Shown here piece after piece: positions 6,957-13,247 of a stretch of 24,654 nt of DNA (position 1 is the stretch's first letter; every line of letters begins with the position of its first letter). The DNA comes from JAHDBG01 sp963922685. Lineage in GTDB: Bacteria > Pseudomonadota > Gammaproteobacteria > Chromatiales > Chromatiaceae. The notes beneath the pieces were generated by a model that saw nothing but the letters and a program-made list of their open reading frames with translations, made no database searches and was not told the DNA's origin. The stretch covers positions 1-24,654 of the forward strand of contig CAWUJM010000026.1 in the NCBI GenBank assembly GCA_963922685.1. The letters run 5' to 3'. A program made the translations under genes and the position numbers.

Positions 6957-7730
6957 ATGGTGACACTGCAATACCAGACTTATGGTCGTGTCGGGCGTCC
7001 GGCACTGGTGCTTCTGCATGGACTACTGGGCTCCGCTATCAACTGGAGCAGTGTCGGACGCCAGCTGTCTGCGGACTATTATGTGCTGGTGCCTGATCTG
7101 CGTAATCATGGTAATTCGCCACACACGGATGGCATGACCTATACCGAAATGACCCAGGATCTGATCGGTCTGCTGGAACAGGCGCATATCGCACAGGCGA
7201 CCTTCGTCGGGCACAGTATGGGCGGCAAACTGGCGATGCGCTTCGCGTTACTTGCACCGCATCGGGTGCAGGCACTCGGCATCGTTGATATCTGCCCTGT
7301 CACCTACAACCATACGTTTGACCATTATTTTGATCTGTTTGCCCGTATTGACCTGACGCGCATCCGGTGCCGTGAAGATGCACAACAACAAATGATCGCT
7401 GCTGGTATCGATGAAGTGATGCAGTTTTTTCTGCTGCAGAATCTGCGCAGAACCGGAACAGACTGGGCCTGGCGTATCAATCTGGCAGCACTGCAGGCAG
7501 GTCAGTCTGATATTGTGGGCTTTGATGCACCGCTCGGTTATCGTTATGACGGCAGAACCCGGGTGATTTATGGTACTGAATCTGACTATGTGCTGCCAGA
7601 GTACGGTGCCACCCTGAACAGTTACTTTCCAGGTGCTGTCCTGCACCCGATCGCGGATGCCGGACATTGGGTGCATGTTGATCAGCCACAACAATTTATC
7701 CGGGCACTGCAGAGTTTCCTGCAGGAATAG
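6957..7730 (+). CDS. ybfF: Alpha/beta-hydrolase, YbfF-type esterase
   Basis: 257 aa, typical for the family. It has the oxyanion-hole HGLLG (residues 21-25), the strand-turn PDLRNHGNSP, the nucleophile elbow GHSMGG with Ser87, and the catalytic histidine in DAGHWVH (His237). This combination (PDLRNHG, GHSMGGK, AGHWVHxxxP) matches YbfF-type short-chain acyl esterases better than other alpha/beta-hydrolases. The natural substrate is not known; YbfF acts on small acyl esters and acyl-CoA in vitro. It lies 14 nt after rodZ with only a weak ribosome-binding site, so it is probably co-transcribed. A TATAAT for the next gene lies at its 3' end. Confidence 0.85.
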   Translation: MVTLQYQTYGRVGRPALVLLHGLLGSAINWSSVGRQLSADYYVLVPDLRNHGNSPHTDGMTYTEMTQDLIGLLEQAHIAQATFVGHSMGGKLAMRFALLAPHRVQALGIVDICPVTYNHTFDHYFDLFARIDLTRIRCREDAQQQMIAAGIDEVMQFFLLQNLRRTGTDWAWRINLAALQAGQSDIVGFDAPLGYRYDGRTRVIYGTESDYVLPEYGATLNSYFPGAVLHPIADAGHWVHVDQPQQFIRALQSFLQE

Positions 7731-7736
7731 TATAAT
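7731..7736 (+). promoter_or_regulatory. Candidate -10 box (TATAAT) for sodN
   Basis: An exact TATAAT begins right at the esterase stop, 77 nt before the sodN ATG. No good -35 hexamer is found 16-18 nt upstream, so it would need an activator or be weak. It would give a leader of roughly 70 nt that contains the dyad at 7759-7794. Confidence 0.4.
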
Positions 7737-7758
7737 GATGCTGTCAGACGGAGGGTTA

Positions 7759-7794
7759 GGTCCCTGCCTTTCATCCGGATTTTCTTAAGGGACC
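7759..7794. promoter_or_regulatory. Dyad in the sodN leader
   Basis: Perfect 7-bp inverted repeat GGTCCCT/AGGGACC separated by 22 nt, between the candidate -10 box and the sodN ribosome-binding site (AAAGGA at 7800-7805). It could be an RNA hairpin in the 5' leader or an operator. It does not resemble a canonical Fur box. Function unknown. Confidence 0.35.
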
Positions 7795-7812
7795 AGCTTA
7801 AAAGGACATCAC

Positions 7813-8265
7813 ATGCAAAACCTGATTCGTGCGGCTGGCATACTGGTCGCATCGTTAATTGCTTATTCCCCCGTGGCCTATAGTCATTGTCAGATACCCT
7901 GTGGTATTTACGATGATCATGCCCGGGTGCAATCCATGCTGGAGGATGTTGCGACAGCAAGAAAATCGGTACAGCTGATAGCCGGGTTGTCTGGTAAACC
8001 GGATGCTCAGTCGAATAACCAGTTAGTACGCTGGGTGATGAATAAAGAATAACATGCACAGAATATTATATCGGCCATCAGCGATTATTTTCTGACACAA
8101 CGGGTTAAATCAAAACAACAGGATTATGTTGAGCGGCTTAAGAGACATCATGCGGTGATTGTTGCTGCCATGAAGGTAAAACAGCATGCTGATATGCAGA
8201 GTGTGGACAGGCTGGAAGCAGATATTCAGGCATTACTGTCTTATTATCCGGAGCATAAACACTAA
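7813..8265 (+). pseudogene. sodN: Ni-type superoxide dismutase (SodN), interrupted by one in-frame TAA
   Basis: Ni-SODs remove superoxide using a nickel ion held by an N-terminal hook HCxxPCGxY. Here an N-terminal signal-like segment (residues 1-24, MQNLIRAAGILVASLIAYSP then VAYS) precedes HCQIPCGIYDD, so His1, Cys2 and Cys6 of the mature hook are intact. The frame runs to NQLVRWVMNKE and meets TAA at 8050-8052. Beyond that stop the same frame continues without a gap: HAQNIISAISDYFLTQRVKS, then AAMKVKQHAD, to a natural TAA at 8263-8265. That continuation is clearly the C-terminal half of Ni-SOD (family pattern NQLVRW..NKExHA...YF.TQR). The full frame is 150 codons with the stop as codon 80. 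Ribosome-binding site AAAGGA is well placed. The 79-residue product would lack half of the four-helix bundle. No SodX maturation protease gene is adjacent. A recent nonsense mutation, a base-call error or stop readthrough are all possible. Confidence 0.85.
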
Positions 8266-8517
8266 GGTCACTTCTGAAAACTGTTTCGCTCGCGACGTTT
8301 TCAGAGGTGCCCCTAAGCTATTGCCAGATTCACCTGACCTGCCACCAATCTGGCTCCGGGCTATGGATTCCGCGACTACGCGCGGAATGACGCCGTGTCA
8401 TCCTGAAAGTAACCACGGAAGTGATTGTGCCACCTGACTCAATGAGTGTTTCCGGGTATGGTTCTCCGAGGGCGTCTGCGGCCAGGGATGGCCGCAGCCG
8501 AGCCCCCATGGATGGGT
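8266..8517. repeat. Intergenic repeat cluster between sodN and uvrD
   Basis: No gene is visible in this stretch. It is built of palindromes. First, a 13-bp stem with one mismatch (8269-8281 with 8297-8309, core TCTGAAAAC/GTTTTCAGA). Second, a perfect 8-bp stem ATTCCGCG/CGCGGAAT with a 6-nt loop (8367-8388), in a setting TGGATTCCGCG...CGGAATGACG that resembles a widespread proteobacterial REP-like repeat. Third, the left part of the large palindrome at 8450-8549. No U-tract follows the first stem, so it is not a standard sodN terminator. Confidence 0.6.
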
Positions 8518-8549
8518 TTATGGCGTACCTCGGAGAACCATGTCCGGAA
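8450..8549. repeat. 100-bp imperfect palindrome covering the 3' end of uvrD
   Basis: The outer arms are 22 bp (8450-8471 and 8528-8549) and match at 20 of 22 positions, including the perfect 13-mer TGGTTCTCCGAGG and its complement. Inside is a perfect 9-bp stem CTGCGGCCA/TGGCCGCAG with a GGGA loop (8476-8497), followed by a CCCATGGATGGG mini-palindrome. The layout is that of an intergenic repeat unit or MITE-like element. The uvrD stop (8518-8520) lies inside it, and the right arm is read as the last UvrD codons. Confidence 0.75.
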
Positions 8550-10713
8550 GACGCTGAATGGATGCCACGGGTTCCAGATCAGCCATCGCAATGATCAGCC
8601 ATTTGGTGCCAACGGTAGCAAATTTTACCTGTGCCCGTGCACTTGCGCCGTGACCTTCCGTATCCAGAATCACACCGGAGCCGAATGTCGGATGCGACAC
8701 CTGCTGGCCGGGGTACAGGCCGGTATCATCGTGTTCATCATAGGTTCCGGATGCACGGTGTGCGTGGCTGGTGCGGGCGCGGACTGCCTGCACAGTCTCT
8801 GCCGGGAGGTCACGTAAGAAACGTGAAGCCAGCGGACAGGTGACACTGCCGTGTATGCGGCGGCTCTCGGCATGAGCCAGATACAGTCTGCGGCGCGCCC
8901 GCGTCATGCCAACGTAGCACAAGCGTCGTTCTTCGGCCAGTTTTTGTGCGTTGTCACCTGACATACTGTGCGGAAACAGACCTTCTTCCAGCCCGCCGAT
9001 AAAGACTACCGTAAATTCGAGTCCCTTCGCAGCATGCAGTGTCATCAGCTGCACACACTCTTCATCTGCCGATGCCTGGGAGTCACCTGCCTCCAGTGCA
9101 GCCTGAGACAGAAACGCCTGCAATGGCGTTTGTCCCTCCAGCGTAAAATTCAGATCGCTCTGCTGGCTGGCATGGATCAGTTCATCCAGATTTTCCAGAC
9201 GATCCTGACCCTTACCATCCCGCGACCGGGCAAAATGGTCTCGGAGTGAAATGGTTGCAATCACCTTTTCAATCTGTTCAGACAGGGTCAGCTCTGCCAG
9301 TTGGGTCTGAGTATCATCAATCAGTTGCAGAAAACGGGTGAGGGCCCCGGCAGCACGCGCTGCCAGCTGTTGATCCCGGATCACAGCCTGTGCTGCCTGC
9401 CAGAGCGACAGGCTATGTATACGGGCATGTTCCCGTACTGTCTCCAGCGTTCTGACGCCAATCCCGCGTGGCGGCTGATTGACCGCACGTTCAAAGGCCG
9501 GATCATCCTGGCGGTTTTCCAGCAGGCGCAGATAGGCCAGCACATCTTTAATTTCAGCACGTTCAAAAAAGCGTAGCCCGCCATAAATACGATACGGGAT
9601 GTCAGACTGAATCAGCACTTCTTCAAACTGGCGCGATTGCGCGCTGGTACGATACAGAATAGCCATCTGCTGATATGATTCACCCGCACCCTGCAGGCTG
9701 CGGATCTGATCAGTCACAAACCGGGCTTCATCTGTCTCATTACAGGCTGTATACAACCGGATCGGCTCACCCTCACCGGCTGTGGTCCACAATGCCTTAC
9801 CCAGTCGATCCGGATTCTGTGCGATTACTGCATTTGCCGCTGCCAGAATGTTGCCGGTCGAACGATAATTCTGTTCCAGCCGCACCATCCGGGTATTCGG
9901 GAAATGAGTCTGAAACTGCTGAATATGTTCGACCTTAGCCCCGCGCCAGCCATAAATTGACTGATCATCATCACCCACGACGAACAGCTTATCCTCCTTG
10001 TCGGCGAGCAGCCGCAGCCAGGCATACTGGATCGCATTCGTGTCCTGAAATTCATCCACCAGAATCGCACCGAAGCGCTGGCGATAATGCTGTAATATGT
10101 CGCTGCGGTCACGCCATAATTCATGCGCCCGCAGTAACAGTTCGGCAAAATCGACCACTCCGGCGCGCTGGCAGGCAGCCTCATAACTGTCGTACAGGCT
10201 GATCATCCGGCGCTGGTACGGGTCGTGACCCGCACCCAAGTGTTGCGGACGCAGACCTTCGTCTTTGTTGCGGCTGATAAAGTGTTGTACCTGACGTGGC
10301 GGCCACTGATTGTCGTCCAGATTCGCTTCGCGCAACAACCGCCTGATCAGACGCAGCTGGTCATCTGCATCCAGAATCTGAAAGCCCTGCGGCAGGTTTG
10401 CCTCAGACCAGTGTGCGCGTAACAGTCGGTGTGCCAGACCGTGAAACGTGCCGACCCAGAGCCCGCCGATCGGCTGTTGTAACAAGGCCTCAATCCGTTG
10501 CTGCATTTCACGTGCCGCCTTGTTAGTGAAGGTGACCGCCAGAATGCCCCAGGGTGAAACATGTTCCACCTGCAGCAACCAGGCAATCCGGTGCACCAGC
10601 ACCCGGGTCTTGCCGGAGCCTGCACCAGCCAGCACCAGCGTGCTGCCGGGTGGTGCAGTCACAGCGGCCCGCTGGGCGTCATTTAATCCTTCGATAATTG
10701 ATGTGATATCCAT
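8518..10713 (-). CDS. uvrD: DNA helicase II UvrD
   Basis: 731 aa from the ATG at 10713 (family start pattern MDxxxxLxxLNDxQxxAV). An in-frame TTG at 10737 would add 8 residues but has no Shine-Dalgarno site. It is a superfamily 1 3'-5' helicase acting in mismatch and nucleotide-excision repair. Motifs: Walker A AGSGKTR (31-37), VDEFQDTN (Walker B), GDDDQSIYGWRGA, QNYRSTGNIL, LMTHAAKGLEF and YVGMTRARRRLYL. The C-terminal VSHPTFGSGVI...GTKWLI region is the Tudor-like domain of UvrD. After the usual family end (GTKWLIIAMADLEP) about 17 extra residues follow, and the final RLPDMVLRGTP is encoded by the large palindrome, so the tail looks acquired from a repeat. Monocistronic, divergent from the pterin dehydratase gene. 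Confidence 0.97.
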   Translation of the reverse strand: MDITSIIEGLNDAQRAAVTAPPGSTLVLAGAGSGKTRVLVHRIAWLLQVEHVSPWGILAVTFTNKAAREMQQRIEALLQQPIGGLWVGTFHGLAHRLLRAHWSEANLPQGFQILDADDQLRLIRRLLREANLDDNQWPPRQVQHFISRNKDEGLRPQHLGAGHDPYQRRMISLYDSYEAACQRAGVVDFAELLLRAHELWRDRSDILQHYRQRFGAILVDEFQDTNAIQYAWLRLLADKEDKLFVVGDDDQSIYGWRGAKVEHIQQFQTHFPNTRMVRLEQNYRSTGNILAAANAVIAQNPDRLGKALWTTAGEGEPIRLYTACNETDEARFVTDQIRSLQGAGESYQQMAILYRTSAQSRQFEEVLIQSDIPYRIYGGLRFFERAEIKDVLAYLRLLENRQDDPAFERAVNQPPRGIGVRTLETVREHARIHSLSLWQAAQAVIRDQQLAARAAGALTRFLQLIDDTQTQLAELTLSEQIEKVIATISLRDHFARSRDGKGQDRLENLDELIHASQQSDLNFTLEGQTPLQAFLSQAALEAGDSQASADEECVQLMTLHAAKGLEFTVVFIGGLEEGLFPHSMSGDNAQKLAEERRLCYVGMTRARRRLYLAHAESRRIHGSVTCPLASRFLRDLPAETVQAVRARTSHAHRASGTYDEHDDTGLYPGQQVSHPTFGSGVILDTEGHGASARAQVKFATVGTKWLIIAMADLEPVASIQRLPDMVLRGTP

Positions 10714-10824
10714 AGATGTTATCGTGTGAGGGTGCAATGCAAACTGATGTGTGCCAGCGTTATCCGGTCAGAGTTCTCCTTTTGTTAATAGTAACATCAT
10801 TGGTATATAAACTGAGGTTGACGC

Positions 10825-11181
10825 ATGCAGGATACTTGTTATACCGAAGCCTGTATTCAGGCAGAGCTGGCAGCGACATTGCCGACCTGGCAATATGCAG
10901 AAGGTAAATTATGTCGTACCTATCAGGCGCATGGCTGGCGTGCCAGCGTGATGTTATTCAATGCGATTGCGCATCTGGCAGAGGCGGCCTGGCACCATCC
11001 TGAGGTCGAAGTAGCCTGGGGACAGGTGACGGTGCATCTGATGACACATTCCGCCGATGGTATTACCGCGAAAGATTTCGCGCTGGCGCAACAGATTGAA
11101 CACTGGGTTACCTGGCGACCTGAGCCGGACAGTGTTCTGGATGGTGCGCCAGTGGACGGCGTCTGGCAATACCGGGGGTGA
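10825..11181 (+). CDS. phhB: Pterin-4a-carbinolamine dehydratase
   Basis: 118 aa, the usual size. The enzyme dehydrates 4a-hydroxytetrahydropterin and recycles the pterin cofactor of aromatic amino-acid hydroxylases. The active-site histidines are in place: HHPEVEV (His57, His58) and the later THSADGITAKDFALA (His75), with the preceding W-x-x-x-x-x-L-x-x-x-I-A pattern. GAGG lies 7 nt before the ATG. No phenylalanine hydroxylase gene is in the window, so the biological role here is open; stand-alone PCD genes are common in Proteobacteria. Its stop overlaps the aroA start (TGATG), making it the first gene of the aroA-cmk-rpsA run. Confidence 0.9.
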   Translation: MQDTCYTEACIQAELAATLPTWQYAEGKLCRTYQAHGWRASVMLFNAIAHLAEAAWHHPEVEVAWGQVTVHLMTHSADGITAKDFALAQQIEHWVTWRPEPDSVLDGAPVDGVWQYRG

Positions 11182-12524
11182 TGCTATTGTCTTCTGAAAT
11201 ACAATTTCATGTTCTGCCGGGTGACGCCCTGACGGGTATTCTGCAGGTGCCTGGTGATAAATCTATTTCGCATCGTGCGTTGATGCTGGCTGCCGTGGCT
11301 GAAGGCATCAGCCGGATTACCGGCTGTCTGCCCGGTACGGATGTCCTGGCAACTCTGGCTGCTATGCGAGCACTGGGCATCACGATTGATCAGCTTCCGG
11401 GAGGCGATCTGCAGGTGCATGGCGTCGGACTGAAAGGCCTTGCGGTGCCTGCAGGTTCGAACGGTCGTGCGCCTCTGCTGGATCTGGGGAATTCCGGAAC
11501 ATCCATCCGGTTGTTGTGTGGCTTACTGGCAGGTCAGGGTATCGCTTGTACTTTGTCGGGTGACCGTTATCTGTGTGCCCGCCCGATGCGTCGGGTGACA
11601 GATCCACTGACGCAGATGGGTGCACAGATTGCGACGACAGAAGCGGGTACAGCACCTCTGCAGATTACTCCGGTGCAACGCTTGTCCGGCATCCGGTATA
11701 CGCTGCCTGTGGCGAGTGCGCAGGTCAAGTCAGCGATTCTGCTGGCAGGTCTGTCGGCACAGGGTGAAACCTGTGTGACTGAACCTGTGCCGACCCGGGA
11801 TCATACTGAGCGGATGCTGCGTGGTTTTGGTTATTCGGTGACACAGCAGGGTGCTGAGTGCCGTCTGCGTGGTGGTGGACGATTGCAGGCCTGTGATATT
11901 CAGGTGCCGGCGGATATCTCATCGGCGGCTTTTTTTCTGGTGGGTGCCAGTATCGTGGCGGGGTCTGATCTGACATTGCGCCGGATCGGCGTCAATCCGA
12001 CCCGGACCGGTGTGATTCATCTGTTGCGGATGATGGGTGCGGATATCACGCTCAGTAACCAGGTTGAAGTGGGTGGTGAACCAGTCGCAGATATCCGGGT
12101 GCGTGCTGCTGCGTTGCATGGCATACAGATTCCGGTGACACAGGTGCCGTTGGCGATTGATGAGTTTCCGGCACTATTTATTGCGGCTGCCTGCGCAACC
12201 GGCACCACAGTGTTGCGGGGTGCCGCTGAATTGCGGGTGAAGGAGTCGGACCGGATTCAGGTGATGGCAGACGGTTTGCGTGCATCGGGAGTGCCGGTAC
12301 AGGTGTTGCCGGACGGGATAGTGATTCAGGGTGGACATCTACTGCAGGGTGGGCGGATTGACAGTCATGGCGATCACCGGATTGCGATGGCCTTTGCGAT
12401 CGCCGGTCAGATCGCACAGGCGCCGACTCTGATTGAGAATTGTGCGAATGTCGACACATCGTTTCCTGATTTTGTCGCGTCAGCTCAGTCAGTGGGTTTA
12501 CGGGTGGAAGCGCAGTATGTCTGA
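11181..12524 (+). CDS. aroA: EPSP synthase (3-phosphoshikimate 1-carboxyvinyltransferase), class II motifs
   Basis: 447 aa from the ATG at 11181, which overlaps the upstream stop. A GTG one codon earlier (11178) and a TTG at 11187 are alternatives, the latter better spaced from GGGGG. AroA joins PEP to shikimate-3-phosphate, the sixth shikimate-pathway step, leading to chorismate (also the substrate of UbiC in this window). Motifs: VPGDKSISHRAL, LGNSGTSIRLL, ASAQVKSA, PTRDHTERML, NPTRTG, RVKESDR, and SHGDHRIAMAFA near the end. The four short motifs that define class II enzymes (GDKS, SAQVK, RDHTE, NPTR) are all present, unlike E. coli AroA. Gly is kept in NSGT, where the classical class II enzyme has Ala. 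Followed by cmk with an 8-nt overlap. Confidence 0.97.
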   Translation: MLLSSEIQFHVLPGDALTGILQVPGDKSISHRALMLAAVAEGISRITGCLPGTDVLATLAAMRALGITIDQLPGGDLQVHGVGLKGLAVPAGSNGRAPLLDLGNSGTSIRLLCGLLAGQGIACTLSGDRYLCARPMRRVTDPLTQMGAQIATTEAGTAPLQITPVQRLSGIRYTLPVASAQVKSAILLAGLSAQGETCVTEPVPTRDHTERMLRGFGYSVTQQGAECRLRGGGRLQACDIQVPADISSAAFFLVGASIVAGSDLTLRRIGVNPTRTGVIHLLRMMGADITLSNQVEVGGEPVADIRVRAAALHGIQIPVTQVPLAIDEFPALFIAAACATGTTVLRGAAELRVKESDRIQVMADGLRASGVPVQVLPDGIVIQGGHLLQGGRIDSHGDHRIAMAFAIAGQIAQAPTLIENCANVDTSFPDFVASAQSVGLRVEAQYV

Positions 12525-13179
12525 AGTACCTGTGATCACGATTGATGGTCCGGGTGGGGCGGGCAAGGGTACCCTGGCGATGCAACTGGCGGAACATGCC
12601 GGCTGGCATCTGCTGGATTCCGGGGCCTTGTATCGGGTGCTGGCCTATGCAGTGCAGCAGGCGGGCATACAGGAGAGGGATGCTGAGCAGATTGCACGGA
12701 TTGCGCGTGAATTGCCGGTCAGTTTTCAGTCTGGCCGGATTATCTGGCAGGGTACGGAGGTTACCGCTGCAATCCGTACCGAACAGATCGGTAATCTGGC
12801 GTCGCAGATTGCGGTTCTGTTGCCGGTGCGGGCAGCCCTGCTGGACTGGCAGCGGCAGCAGGCACGTGTGCCTGGTCTGGTGGCGGACGGACGTGATATG
12901 GGCACAGTCGTCTTTCCGCAGGCGAAGCTGAAGATTTTTTTAACAGCGAGTCCGGAAGAAAGGGCAAAAAGACGTCATCAGCAGTTGGAACAACGAGGAA
13001 TCACTGCTAATATTTCATTTCTTGCGGCGACCATTCGTGAACGGGATGAACGGGATCAGCAGCGGGCCAATTCGCCGCTGGTTCCGGCGCAGGATGCGAT
13101 CCTGCTGGATTCCACACACCGGACGATTGCCGCTGTGTTTAACCGGGTGTTACAGCTGATGCATGAGCGCGGTTTGTAG
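12517..13179 (+). CDS. cmk: Cytidylate kinase
   Basis: 220 aa, family length. It phosphorylates CMP and dCMP to the diphosphates. P-loop GPGGAGKGT at residues 11-19, then LLDSGALYRVLAYA (the conserved DSGAxYR), VADGRDMGTVVFPQA (GRDMG), and the KIFLTASPEERAKRR lid region. The start is set at the ATG 8 nt inside aroA, because MSEVPVITIDGPGG is the family start; the upstream extension of the frame has no homology. It is followed after 68 nt by rpsA, the usual gammaproteobacterial order. Confidence 0.97.
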   Translation: MSEVPVITIDGPGGAGKGTLAMQLAEHAGWHLLDSGALYRVLAYAVQQAGIQERDAEQIARIARELPVSFQSGRIIWQGTEVTAAIRTEQIGNLASQIAVLLPVRAALLDWQRQQARVPGLVADGRDMGTVVFPQAKLKIFLTASPEERAKRRHQQLEQRGITANISFLAATIRERDERDQQRANSPLVPAQDAILLDSTHRTIAAVFNRVLQLMHERGL

Positions 13180-13200
13180 CGTAATTTTTACTTTTTAACA

Positions 13201-13236
13201 TGCACTGGTCTGGGGATATCACTGATTTTCAGTGCA
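13201..13236 (+). promoter_or_regulatory. rpsA leader with two mutually exclusive hairpins
   Basis: In the 68-nt cmk-rpsA gap, TGCACTG (13201-13207) can pair with CAGTGCA (13230-13236). Alternatively CACTGA (13220-13225) can pair with TCAGTG (13229-13234). Both are perfect, share the same 3' bases and end just before the AGGTGA ribosome-binding site (13236-13241). In E. coli S1 represses its own mRNA through a structured leader; this pair of folds is a candidate for similar control. Confidence 0.45.
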
Positions 13237-13247
13237 GGTGATGATTT

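Noticed and set aside
8050..8052. Selenocysteine or programmed frameshift at the sodN stop
   Set aside because: TAA is not a selenocysteine codon, no frame change is needed to continue, and no slippery sequence is present.
8186..8437. 83-codon plus-strand frame after sodN
   Set aside because: It is out of frame with the Ni-SOD coding continuation and then crosses the palindromic repeats; no ribosome-binding site or homology.
8265..8560. CRISPR array
   Set aside because: The palindromes here differ from one another and are not regularly spaced direct repeats with spacers; no cas gene is in the window.
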